Shown in pieces: positions 10,886-20,202 of a stretch of 64,000 nt of DNA. The DNA comes from Mesodorylaimus sp. YZB2_4 (taxonomy: Eukaryota > Nematoda > Enoplea > Dorylaimida > Dorylaimidae): assembly GCA_030248295.1 (NCBI GenBank), contig JASANH010001508.1:62001-126000 (forward strand). Reading direction: 5' to 3'. How positions within the stretch are numbered: the stretch's first letter is position 1; every line of letters starts with the position of its first letter. The notes under the pieces were generated by a model. It made no database searches. It worked only from the letters and a program-made list of their open reading frames with translations, and was not told where the DNA came from. The position numbers and the translations under genes are program-made.

Positions 10886-12995
10886 GCATTGGGACATGAA
10901 TTTTGGTCGTAGCTGGTCTTCCTGCGTTGCCAGCTAACTAAAAGAGAACTTTAAAAATAATTTTCGGAATGCCGCGTCCAAAAGTATTACTTGATGGACT
11001 GTGCCAAATGTTTACTATTTTATAACCCTCAGCTCGCGAGTGATAGCGCAAATAGAAGACCCAGTCGGAATGTTTGCCCGCGCTCCTTGGGTCTACTTTA
11101 TTCGACTGTAGTATAAAGAAGATTTTGAGAAATTTGAACTGGAATCTGAATCAAAGCGACACCAAAAACCATATTTCATGACATCATAATTCGCGGTTGT
11201 TGCGCTGTCGTCGGGTAGACAGCATCATGGCCCCACTACTACTGTTATACCGACGAGCTGCTAGGCCATATAAAACAGTAGTAGTGGGGCCATGGACAGC
11301 ATCTTATCTTCCCCGTCCCCCTCCTTCCCCAAGTGCATGCATGTAGTTTGCTGATATACGTAATACATAAAATACGCCTGCAAACATGGCGAATAATCTG
11401 TTTGGGCGCAGGGTGGTCTTTCTGATAGAACGTCAAGCCTGCCTTGTGACCGTGAGTCGCACATGCAAGCATGGCATCACCAGCCTGTCGTCACTGCCAA
11501 ATGCCAGGTATATAATAGCAAGTGCAGTTTTACCATCCAAAGTACCGTACAGACGTGGCGCCGTGCTGCGTAAGATCTGCATCTGCAAAATGCGCGCAGT
11601 CACCTGTGATCTCTTGTTAATGCTTTCAGAGTTATGACCTCTGAGCTAACGATAAGTAGCGGCGCCAGTCGGGTAGCGCGGCTTTCACCAAAGAACACTC
11701 ATCCACTCGCCAAAGTAGGCATTTAGTGAAAACATCGAGCATAGCTCAGTGACCCATTGCACTGCACGGACGCCTCCACGTTTGACAAGCAAAGTCAAAT
11801 GAGATAAGCAAAGTCGACAATGCGCTCTTATCTCGAGGTCGGCAAACAAGGACGGTCGGCCAGCTACGAGTCGGCCATCACGCGACGTTGGCCGTTTGTC
11901 TACGATCACGTTCTCGTCTCGATTGTGGGCCAACTATGCACTCGGGTGGACGCCTCTTCATTAGACTTTGACGCATGCTTCATAAGACGCCTAAAGAATT
12001 TTGTTGATGCCAGTACCGCCAGCTCGTCCAATTCGGCCATTCTAATCTTATCACCGAGGAGGACTTTAGTTTCGGATCTTGGTTACTAGACACTGCCACT
12101 TTCTTATTTCGTCAGTTTTCCATCTCTCGCGCGTCGGTCTCGTCTGCTCGTGCCATATTTCTGCCTTGTATATTTTATGACCATATTTGGGCACTTGCCA
12201 TCTCGGTCAGAATGCCGTAGATTCTGGTAAGCCGTGCAGAATATCCTGTCCTCGAGTGATATTATGCACTGTTTGCTGGAATGTAGCGGCCATATGTCGC
12301 CTAATCGTCACTGCTCCAGGACCTGCAGGTTTTGGGATGAAGGTACCAAATGTTTCGGAGAATTTATGGATCATGTTCAGGTGAGTTGAGGTTGACACAC
12401 TGCGGACAGGAAACAACCAGTTCCGATGTGGCTGGCGACACGCTATACAGCATCATGACACTCGGACTCACGATCAGCACTTTGTTAGGTACCAAATGTA
12501 AGACCCTAACTGGCTTGCATGTAACGACGCCTCAAAGCAACCCAAGTGCAAAGTTCGAAGCCCTACCTGAGGCCCAATTTTTACAACCGACTATCTATGC
12601 CTTTAGCAACGAGACGAGCGCCCGCTATGAAATAGGATAACGTGTGCTGATAGCATTCACAACATCGACTTTTGGAAGGAGCTTCGTCACACGTCTTGTT
12701 TCGTACACACGCAATAAAGATCCCTAAGCCAGGTTCGCCAATCTGACGATAATGGTTAGATCTGACATAATTCTTGAAACTGACCATGGCATGCTAGAAT
12801 TATGCATTGACTAGACAAACAGCCAAGTTACTGGGACTGGGATAAGTGATTGGGATGAGATAATACAGATACAAATACAGATACTGTACGATGTTCCTAC
12901 TGTAAACTGGCCTAAAACGCGGTTCAAACCAAATCGGGACATCCATATCGTATATTCTTCAAAAAAGCCTCCACATCAGACCAGATCATAATGGA
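10886..12995. other. Noncoding stretch with a fold-back element
   Basis: Apart from the 69-bp fold-back element at 11227-11295, nothing gene-like was seen on either strand. Short open frames here lack splice support and recognisable motifs. Confidence 0.5.
11227..11295. mobile_element. 69-bp fold-back element with 8-bp flanking direct repeat
   Basis: Perfect 21-nt inverted arms (11226-11246 and 11274-11294, CATGGCCCCACTACTACTG...) enclose a 27-nt loop. The 8-mer ACAGCATC sits directly on both sides (11219-11226 and 11296-11303). That is the arrangement expected from insertion of a very small terminal-inverted-repeat element with an 8-bp target-site duplication, the length typical of hAT transposons. 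A hairpin precursor RNA is an alternative. Confidence 0.6.
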
Positions 12996-14198
12996 TCATT
13001 CGGCATAATCCTGTTTCCATACCCATTCCTTAGCATACCCCTGCTCCGGCACGTCGCAGCTGTCCTTGCATGTGTACACGGCCACCGTCGCCCAATCCAA
13101 ACTGCGCCCGACGCAATCCACTTCCAAATATGAAAGCAGATGGGGCATGATTTGAAATTCGAAAACCCTTGGTCCTCCGCAAAGAAAGCATGGCGCTACA
13201 TCGTTGTCCTTTGGCGTATTGACTCTATCAGCCCATAAGGGCACACCGTTCCGTTGATACCGCAGCACTTGTTCTGGATTCTGTTCCAAACGACGTCGAA
13301 ATAACTTGAAATCCTTATCCGCTGCTTTAGCCATGGCTTCCAGATGCTGCACACTTTCCTCGTTCATTCCACCACTGCCCCCGCCGCTACCTTGTTTCTT
13401 CTGTTCTTGCATGTACTCCTCGTAAGCTTTCAGCCGATCGCTCTCCGACCTTTCTTTCGTCTTTTGCTCCACGTATCTTTCCGTTTCGGTGACTAGTTCG
13501 AATTCCGGGAATGCCAGCGGATTTTTCTTATCTGAATCTGCATTCCCTGAAGCAGTCGTTTTACCACATATCTCTTTATGACCGCCCGATTTCCAATCGA
13601 TTTCTTGATGCGATTTGCAACAATAATGAACCCTTTTGCATTGACCGCATTGTTTGTCCGCAGTACAGCCGCAGAGGACGCAAGTTTTGAAATCATTATA
13701 TTCATCTTGACGTTTCACCGATTCCAATACTGACGGATACGACGATTCATTCTCGTTTGATGCGGACTCTGATTGGTCGATGTTCAGAGGTTCTGGCGAA
13801 TAGAAATTATTTTCTCGCGGCAACTGGCATCGTAACGCAACGAAATTATCCGCCTTGTTGACCGACGAGCATTCTGGATTTCTACAAACGAAAATGTACA
13901 GGGTTCGATGAAAAGCTGTCGATCGAACGTTGTCCAAAGGGGCGTAGACTTGCAACAAGAAAACGCAAGGTTCTGAACAAATGCCACACCGAATCGTGTC
14001 AGATGTTGGTAATGGCTTGAAGCTCAGCCACGCTGGCCGCCCACCGACTTTACTCGGAAAGAAATGACTTTCTAATCGCCACGATTCCGATTCCTCCACG
14101 TAACCGAGTTCAACGGACGGAATCCGAGGTGTCGCTGATTTTCGAGATGACGGTTTGGAGGAATTGGGCGAACTGTTGACCACATCCGCGGACGACAT
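12996..14198 (-). CDS. pdcd2: PDCD2 (programmed cell death 2) MYND-finger protein
   Basis: A 400-residue intronless reading frame. PDCD2 proteins (Zfrp8 in flies) are conserved cytosolic/nuclear factors; they act as chaperones for ribosomal protein uS5 in 40S subunit assembly and affect stem-cell maintenance. The N-terminal half has the family start (ELGYVEE, SKVGGRPAWL) and the CGICSEPCVFLLQVYAPL segment. A MYND zinc finger follows at about residues 172-213 (CVLCGC, CGQCKRVHYC, CKSHQEIDW, HKEIC). After an acidic and Gly-rich linker comes the C-terminal PDCD2 domain (EQVLRYQRNG, PCFLCGGPRVFEFQIMP, LDWATVAVYTC). Length and order fit the family. It starts 266 bp from the ClpP start on the other strand, so the two probably share a bidirectional promoter. 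Lack of introns in an intron-rich neighbourhood is unusual. Confidence 0.95.
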   Translation of the reverse strand: MSSADVVNSSPNSSKPSSRKSATPRIPSVELGYVEESESWRLESHFFPSKVGGRPAWLSFKPLPTSDTIRCGICSEPCVFLLQVYAPLDNVRSTAFHRTLYIFVCRNPECSSVNKADNFVALRCQLPRENNFYSPEPLNIDQSESASNENESSYPSVLESVKRQDEYNDFKTCVLCGCTADKQCGQCKRVHYCCKSHQEIDWKSGGHKEICGKTTASGNADSDKKNPLAFPEFELVTETERYVEQKTKERSESDRLKAYEEYMQEQKKQGSGGGSGGMNEESVQHLEAMAKAADKDFKLFRRRLEQNPEQVLRYQRNGVPLWADRVNTPKDNDVAPCFLCGGPRVFEFQIMPHLLSYLEVDCVGRSLDWATVAVYTCKDSCDVPEQGYAKEWVWKQDYAE

Positions 14199-14464
14199 AC
14201 TGAAAATAAATTCTAATATGGAGCTGGCAATCTGTTAAAAATATTTCTCAAATCACAACGAAGAGACCGTAATCGATCTGAAATCGATTGAGCATTACTG
14301 TGAACCGACCAGCCCTTTTAGCAGACAACTTCTGGTACCGCTGCTATAGTGCTATAAGCATTAGCTGAATTGTCTGCTGGAAGCGGGAAGCTAAGTTCAA
14401 CCTATTATGTGGGCAATGCCAATCTCCAATTTCTGATAAAATCTTACAAAAATTTCTTGTTGAC

Positions 14465-15709
14465 ATGATGAAAATATTGTCCCTCGCTGTGAATTCCAGT
14501 CGCAATGGCTCGTTTTCTCTGGTTCGATCATCAGTTTTTTCTGCGAGTTGCCTAAACTCATTAATCAAGGATCCGAATGTTCGAGATTTGCATACGACCG
14601 TTATCACTCCGAATCCACTCATCCCGTATGTAATAGAGCAAACAGGCCGTGGAGAACGTGCGTACGACATTTATTCGCGACTGCTCAAGGATCGGATCAT
14701 ATGTGTTATGGGACCTGTAAGTTACAGTACAGCCTTAAAGGTTGGCCGGGTTGGTGCTTTTGCACTTTGTCCGCCGATAGGCTTAGGGATAGGCTGGATT
14801 TCGACTCAGTCTTAGCCTTAGACTTAGGCTAGGATAGGCTGGATTTAGGCTTAGTCTTAGCCTTCGGATGGATGTCGTACTTCTTGGATGCCTTTTAGGT
14901 TCTTCTTTGAAGTCAACCTCTGCAGTGATTTTTATTTTAGATTCAAGATGAAATGGCGAGTGCCATTATCGCTCAGCTGCTTTTCTTGCAGTCGGAGAGC
15001 AGCAAAAAGCCTGTCCATTTATATATCAATAGCCAGGGTAAGGAACAAGGCGTTCCCGCTAGCAATTTTTCCGTTTCCATGACTTTTCCCGGAGTAACAC
15101 TTTATTTCTGGTTTGCAGGAGGGAGCGTAACGGCCGGGCTGGGTATTTACGACACCATGCAATACATACGACCTCCGATCAGTACCTGGTGCATAGGACA
15201 GGCGGCCAGTATGGCTAGCTTACTACTGGCCGCTGGCAGCCGAGGTTTGCGATATTGCTTACCGAATGCTCGTATTATGATTCATCAGCCTTCTGGTGGA
15301 GCTCATGTAAGTATCGAAAAAGATGCTTTATCGAATCAGGAAGCGAAGAAAAGTATTTTTAGGGACAAGCGACGGATATTATGATACACGCGGAAGAAAT
15401 TTTAAAAATCAAAAATAAGATAAACCGATTGTACACGAAACATACGAGCCAGCCATTGGAAGTCATTGGTAAGAGGTGTCAAAATCTCCTTGAGCACTTT
15501 TCTCTGCCTGTTCAAGATTTGTCTTCAAAGTTGCATCAAGTGAGGATGTTGCGTCCTTTCATACACAATTATTTCTTCCAGAAAACAGTATGGAACGCGA
15601 CAGATTCATGTCCGCCGAGGAGGCGAGAACGTTTGGCATAGTCGACCACGTCTTAGAACATCCGCCCGATCCATCCGAAACAAGCACTGAACCAAAAACA
15701 AGTAGTTAA
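14465..15709 (+). CDS. clpp: Mitochondrial ATP-dependent Clp protease proteolytic subunit
   Basis: ClpP forms the tetradecameric serine protease barrel that works with ClpX in the mitochondrial matrix. Five exons (14465-14716, 14941-15037, 15119-15306, 15363-15468, 15582-15709) splice in frame and end at TAA 15707-15709. The first exon gives a Ser/Arg-rich mitochondrial presequence followed by [27 protein letters not shown], a ClpP signature listed here in two parts: [16 protein letters not shown] and [11 protein letters not shown]. The nucleophile Ser lies in GQAASMAS and the catalytic His in MIHQPSGG. The catalytic Asp falls in the expected FGIVDHV context near the C-terminus ([15 protein letters not shown]). 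All catalytic positions are present. Intron 1 carries a truncated MITE copy. The first in-frame ATG pair (MMKIL) was taken as the start. Confidence 0.95.
14753..14875. mobile_element. Truncated MITE copy in ClpP intron 1
   Basis: Begins GGTGCTTTTGCACTTTGTCC, like the left end of the complete copies at 28737 and 56187. It continues with the same internal repeats (GGCTTAG, CTTAGCCT, TAGGCTGG). The right terminal repeat is missing. Confidence 0.5.
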
Positions 15710-15990
15710 TCAGATCCGTACTTCGAAGCATAAGTTATAGTTTATTCACGCTCACTGTTTTCCATTTGTTTGATTCAAACCGGTTTATCTGGTAGTAATG
15801 AATTTTTCTTCAAGATGTTTGCTGTCCGCAACTTGACTACTGTAGAAAGACCCTTTAGGTTAGCACAAGACTTCAGCCCCTTGGCACAACATGATTTCGT
15901 TTTCGTGTCGGCAACCTGTGTCATAATAGCATACACGCAACACAGGGCGCCCAACAGCATCTCCTTTGGATCACGATCAACGTCATCCGA

Positions 15991-17772
15991 TCACCTGGGC
16001 GGGTTCTTCAAGGCGTCAATGGCCAGCTTGGCCTCTCCGGCAGCAGCCATGAGTTCGTTCACCAAATGCTTGGCGTACTTTCCGTACATTTGCCAGATGG
16101 AGGCCGTGAACATGATCCAGGACAGACGGCGGTTCCAGGCGTCGGCGCACTCCTCGCTCGAACTAGCACTGGCGGCGGCGACCATGTACAACTGAGCCAA
16201 CTCGTAGGCCGTGGCCACCACGATCGAGTCGCACGTGGGGTCGCCTTCCCTGGCGTACCATCCCAAGCTCGCCTCGGCCATCTCCATCGCCATGTCCAGG
16301 GAGCGCCGATCCACTTTGCCTGAAAGGAGCTCTGATTCGAGAAGGCCTGTTTGGACTGTTGGCCTGCTCACCGTGCTTGTTCCAGTCGCTCATGACGATG
16401 GCGTCGTAGGCGATGAACAGACGCTCGTGCAGATGATTCATGCGCAGATTGGCCGTCCGATGCCACAACGATCGCGCCTTCTGCCACACTGGCTCGCACC
16501 ATCCGATCATCTGAGTGGCGTAGGTGTCTTTGAGGCGGAAGTCAGTTGCCTCCAGCCACTAAAAGGGCAACACCTGCTTTGTCAGTTGCAGAGACACACA
16601 AGCGCTCACCTCCTTCTCCAGCACTTTCAGCTCCTGGTCGGGATTGACGCCTTTGACAAAGTCCTTCACAGCCTCCAGCTCTGCCTGGTCCGAGCCGCAC
16701 GAGCAGCTCTTCTTGCACTGGATCCTGGAGTTCTTGGCCGAAGATGCCCAGCAGACGAGGGAGGCGCGGCGACCGCTTTCCTTCCACACGTACGGCTCGC
16801 CGCATTTGGCGCACTCGATGGGAGCAGCTCGTTCCTCCAAGTCGGCCTTTCGCTTGTCGGAGCAGAGGACGCACTGGCACTTGAAGTAGTAGCCGAACGA
16901 GAGCGACTGGCGCCTCTGACTGCGCAGAGGGAAGTAGCTGTCGTTGGAGAAACAGCCCGAGTAGCCGTAGCTGATCTTCAGGTCGTTGAACTTCTTAGCC
17001 GACTTGGTCAAACCCGATCGCTCCTTGGCCACTGCCCTCTCGTCGAACACACTGGACGGGTACTGCAGGACCAGCCGGGCCCCGTCGAAGAGCACTTGCA
17101 GGTCGGGGCGGCAGCTGTGATTGAACCGCGACACGTTCAGGTAGAAGCCGAGGCCGGGCGACGAATCGTGACCGTACGTCAGGCTGATGGGCCCCGAGAC
17201 GGAGAAGCAGTTGATCCACATGACGCAGTACAAGCGCCTGACCAGTTTCTGGTCCTCAACCAGGGGCGTGCCCGAGAAGACGTCGAGGAACTCGTTGATG
17301 GCCCTGTTCATTTCCTCCGAGCGGCACTCGTTCTCCTCGATTTCGTCTTGATGAGAAATCAGATCGGCCAGGCATCGATCCTAGAAACGCAGAAATTGAT
17401 TGAATATCTGTGGATCGGAAGAAACTGAGAAGAGCGACTCGCCTTCACGTTTTCTGGAAAGTTCTCGGATAAGTGCACGATTCCACCATCGACCAGTCGG
17501 CGGGTCATGATGCGGCCCAGGAGACGGACAAAGGAATTGATGCTTCCAGCTCCGACTTTCTTGAAGGCGAGGCATTCGTTCGTGTGGTTCGGTCCATCGA
17601 CATCGCGGCACTGTTGACAGCAGTAGAAGATCCTACCGCAACCGTCCTCGCTGCACGGAACGGTGGCCTCGTCGGCGAAGCAATGCGAGCATCGGGTGCT
17701 GACGTACTCGGGACTCAACGCAGCCGCGTAAGGCATTTCAGAGAACAGTTCGCGATAGACCATGGACGCCAT
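15991..17772 (-). CDS. SET and MYND domain (SMYD-type) protein
   Basis: Likely SMYD-family lysine methyltransferase, probably acting on histones or cytosolic proteins. Exons 17443-17772, 16610-17380, 16372-16558 and 15991-16319 give 538 residues in frame. A MYND zinc finger (CSHCFADEATVPC, CGRIFYCCQQC, HTNEC) sits near residues 27-65. The SET core follows, with YLNVSRFNHSCRPD (the NHSC substrate/cofactor motif) and ISYGYSG, then the post-SET cysteines (FKCQCVLC). The C-terminal helical region completes the usual SMYD layout. The first intron is ambiguous: AAG|GCGAGT would be a GC-AG intron, while AAC|GTGAAG is a weaker GT-AG choice. Both keep the frame and differ by two residues (VK). An upstream ATG at 17808 would add 12 residues. 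Confidence 0.9.
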
Positions 17773-18491
17773 TGTTGCTGATCGCCGACCAGATGAAAGG
17801 AACACCAACCATACGCTGACCCTTCAAGAGACAGGGCCGCGTTGCACAGGTCCAAGGGCAGTGTAAAGAGCCAAGTGGCTAGTACCTGGTCAGAATCTGT
17901 TGTACCTAACTAATTTATATGACAAGCGACTGTCCTTGCCCTTCGGATCAAAAAAGCTTCGCTGGTTTTCTCAATATTTCCAGTCATGACCACCATCTGC
18001 CCCGCCATTATAGCCGCAGAGAATTTCGCGCCCTACAAAATCACATAAATGTTGCCTTTGATTTTCAATCAGGTCGTAAAATAATCGATATAAAAGAATC
18101 GTCTAAAATTGTTTCTGATCATGGCTCACGAGTTGGCTCGACCTTATGACTTATACGAGTGCCAGCAGAAGATGCATGTGTTTGCTTCTTGTACCTCACC
18201 TCACCCATATTGGCCCCAACAATCTTTGTGGTGGACGTCCACCTGAGATGCCTGCTGTCTAACGGAGCAATGGGATGTTAGCGAGACTAATTAGGTACAA
18301 TTTATTGTACTGATTTTGAAGCAGTTTCCCTTAGAATGCTTAGAAGTTAGAGACGAGCTTGGTAGGAATCATGAAATAAGCTTTTTCGCCTTGTATTCTT
18401 CACTTATCGTTAGGGCATATCAGTCACGTACTCATACATTTCGAAAAAACCAGCGACAGAAAGATGAAAGAGAGCATCAGAGATCACAGCT
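17773..18491. other. Noncoding gap between SMYD-type and mucin-like genes
   Basis: Short AT-rich stretch, the 5' flank of the SMYD-type gene and the 3' flank of the mucin-like gene. No gene or repeat was recognised. Confidence 0.5.
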
Positions 18492-19679
18492 TCAATTGCG
18501 GCGCGTGACCGACATTTCTTGAGCGGTGAGCATTGAACTCATTGCCTGCGCCGAGTAGGATGGCTGCTTCGCGTCCAATTTTCGAGAGGCGGACAACATT
18601 TGCTTCTTTTCGTCTGGCGATTCTGGGTAGCCTCTCAACGTATCCGACGATCCCGACCTTGCCGAACCTGTTGATCCTGACCTGCCGGACGCTGCAGTTT
18701 TCTTTCCTGGACCTTGCGCTTTCATTGAAGATTTATCTTTCTTCTTGAGCTGTGCATCTTTTTGCGAGACAGATCTGGCTGTAAGCAGGTCAGCCGCTTT
18801 CTCTCCGCCAGGTTCAGATTCCTTAGCTGTCGTGCTTAACTTCGAAGATCCTTTCGACACTTTCTCAGCTTCCTTTTTCACTGCGCTTTCCCGCAAAGAG
18901 CCCGCTTTGGCCGTTTGAACCTTCTTGACAGGCTGCTTACTTTGTTCGACTTTTTTCGATTTGTGACCGTGCTTCTCCTTGCCGGATAAATAAGACGTGG
19001 AAACGCGACCGCTTTTTGCTGATTGCGGCGAGATCGGTGCAGAATTTTTGGACTTGACGCTGACGTCGCTTTTAGCTTGCTTTTCTAAATGGGATTGATT
19101 CTTCTTCCGTCGGCGAGACACGATACACGCAGCGATGATGAGGATCAGTAACAGCAGGATCGTCGCAGTGCCACAGACTGCCGCGAATATGGTCCATTTT
19201 TTAGCGTCGGATCGAGCGGTCATTTTTCCCATTAAGTCTGTCGAGGACAGTTTGGTCTTCGTAGACGCTTGATCCTTTTTCCCAGACGAACTTCGCGTTG
19301 ATGTCGTAACCGTCGTCGCAGACGATCCATCAACTTTTTCTGATGCTTCCTTAGCTGGCGTCGTATTCTTCGTAGGCCTAGTAGCCGTAGATGACTTTCC
19401 CATTATCTCTGACGTCCCTTGCATAGAACTTTTGGCCGTCGTGCGAGTTGATCCTGTGGTAGACGTCGCAGTCGTTTTAGCAGTGAGTGATTGACTCGCT
19501 GAGAGTGAAGTAGTCGTCGTCGTAGGCGATCCATTCGCATCTACAGTGCCAAATTGATTTGAGACGTTTGACGAGACCAACAGTGACGAGAACGAAGGGC
19601 GTGCCTGAATACAGTCGAGACGCCAGACCAAAATAACGAAAATAAGCGGTGCGATCAGAAGGATCGTGAACGCTTTCAT
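18492..19679 (-). CDS. Secreted-end mucin-like single-pass membrane protein
   Basis: Not recognised as a named family. It is a 395-residue intronless frame. The N-terminus (MKAFTILLIAPLIFVILVW) is a signal peptide or anchor. It is followed by about 130 residues dominated by Ser, Thr, Ala and Lys (runs such as TTTTTSLSASQSL, SSATTVTTSTRSSS), a likely O-glycosylated stalk. A strong membrane helix (AAVCGTATILLLLILIIAACI) lies near residues 167-187. After it come the stop-transfer RRRKK and about 200 residues of Lys/Ser-rich disordered cytosolic tail. The extracellular stalk, single helix and long basic tail resemble the tail layout of the nested gene at 2741-3663. It probably works at the cell surface; nothing indicates a ligand. 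Confidence 0.8.
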   Translation of the reverse strand: MKAFTILLIAPLIFVILVWRLDCIQARPSFSSLLVSSNVSNQFGTVDANGSPTTTTTSLSASQSLTAKTTATSTTGSTRTTAKSSMQGTSEIMGKSSTATRPTKNTTPAKEASEKVDGSSATTVTTSTRSSSGKKDQASTKTKLSSTDLMGKMTARSDAKKWTIFAAVCGTATILLLLILIIAACIVSRRRKKNQSHLEKQAKSDVSVKSKNSAPISPQSAKSGRVSTSYLSGKEKHGHKSKKVEQSKQPVKKVQTAKAGSLRESAVKKEAEKVSKGSSKLSTTAKESEPGGEKAADLLTARSVSQKDAQLKKKDKSSMKAQGPGKKTAASGRSGSTGSARSGSSDTLRGYPESPDEKKQMLSASRKLDAKQPSYSAQAMSSMLTAQEMSVTRRN

Positions 19680-20202
19680 GATTTATCAGAAGGTCCGATC
19701 GACGGTTCAAGACTCGAGCACAGTTCGCACCGGGCCGCACAGAGATGAAGAACAAAGGACCTAACGAAAGCTTTCAGCCATTTCCATACTTTACATTCCC
19801 GCTGTCTTCATGATTGATTGTCAGTTTGAGTGTTTCGAGCGTGATAAGATCTCAAGAACATGCTATATCATCAGAAAGAAGCAGCGAAATAAATTCGGCA
19901 AGTCACTGTGGGCATCAAAACATGTTTATGATGTGGTGGTTGTTTCCCTAATGACTCTTGGCCGTCCTAGAGTTTTGCTTGTAACGTCGATTTTTCACAG
20001 ATGTGATGCCCAAACGGTCCTATGTACAAAAAGCTACTCCTGGTGGATTACTGATGAACCAGATTGCCAACAAGAGGATGCAGGTGCATCAATAAACTAT
20101 TTGAGCAATCCTGGTCATCATACATTTCTACAAATACGTGGAATAGCAGCTCTGTACAGAAGACATGGTCGGCAGGATAATAAGCAGACTCCTTTGTGCT
20201 TT
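19680..20202. other. Noncoding gap
   Basis: The 5' flank of the mucin-like gene and the 3' flank of the first DEG/ENaC gene. The plus-strand open stretch in 19810-20367 overlaps the last exon of the minus-strand channel gene and shows no independent coding signs. Confidence 0.5.

Noticed and set aside
16211-17428. 405-residue plus-strand open frame
   Set aside because: It is the antisense shadow of the SMYD-type gene, whose MYND and SET motifs are clear on the minus strand.
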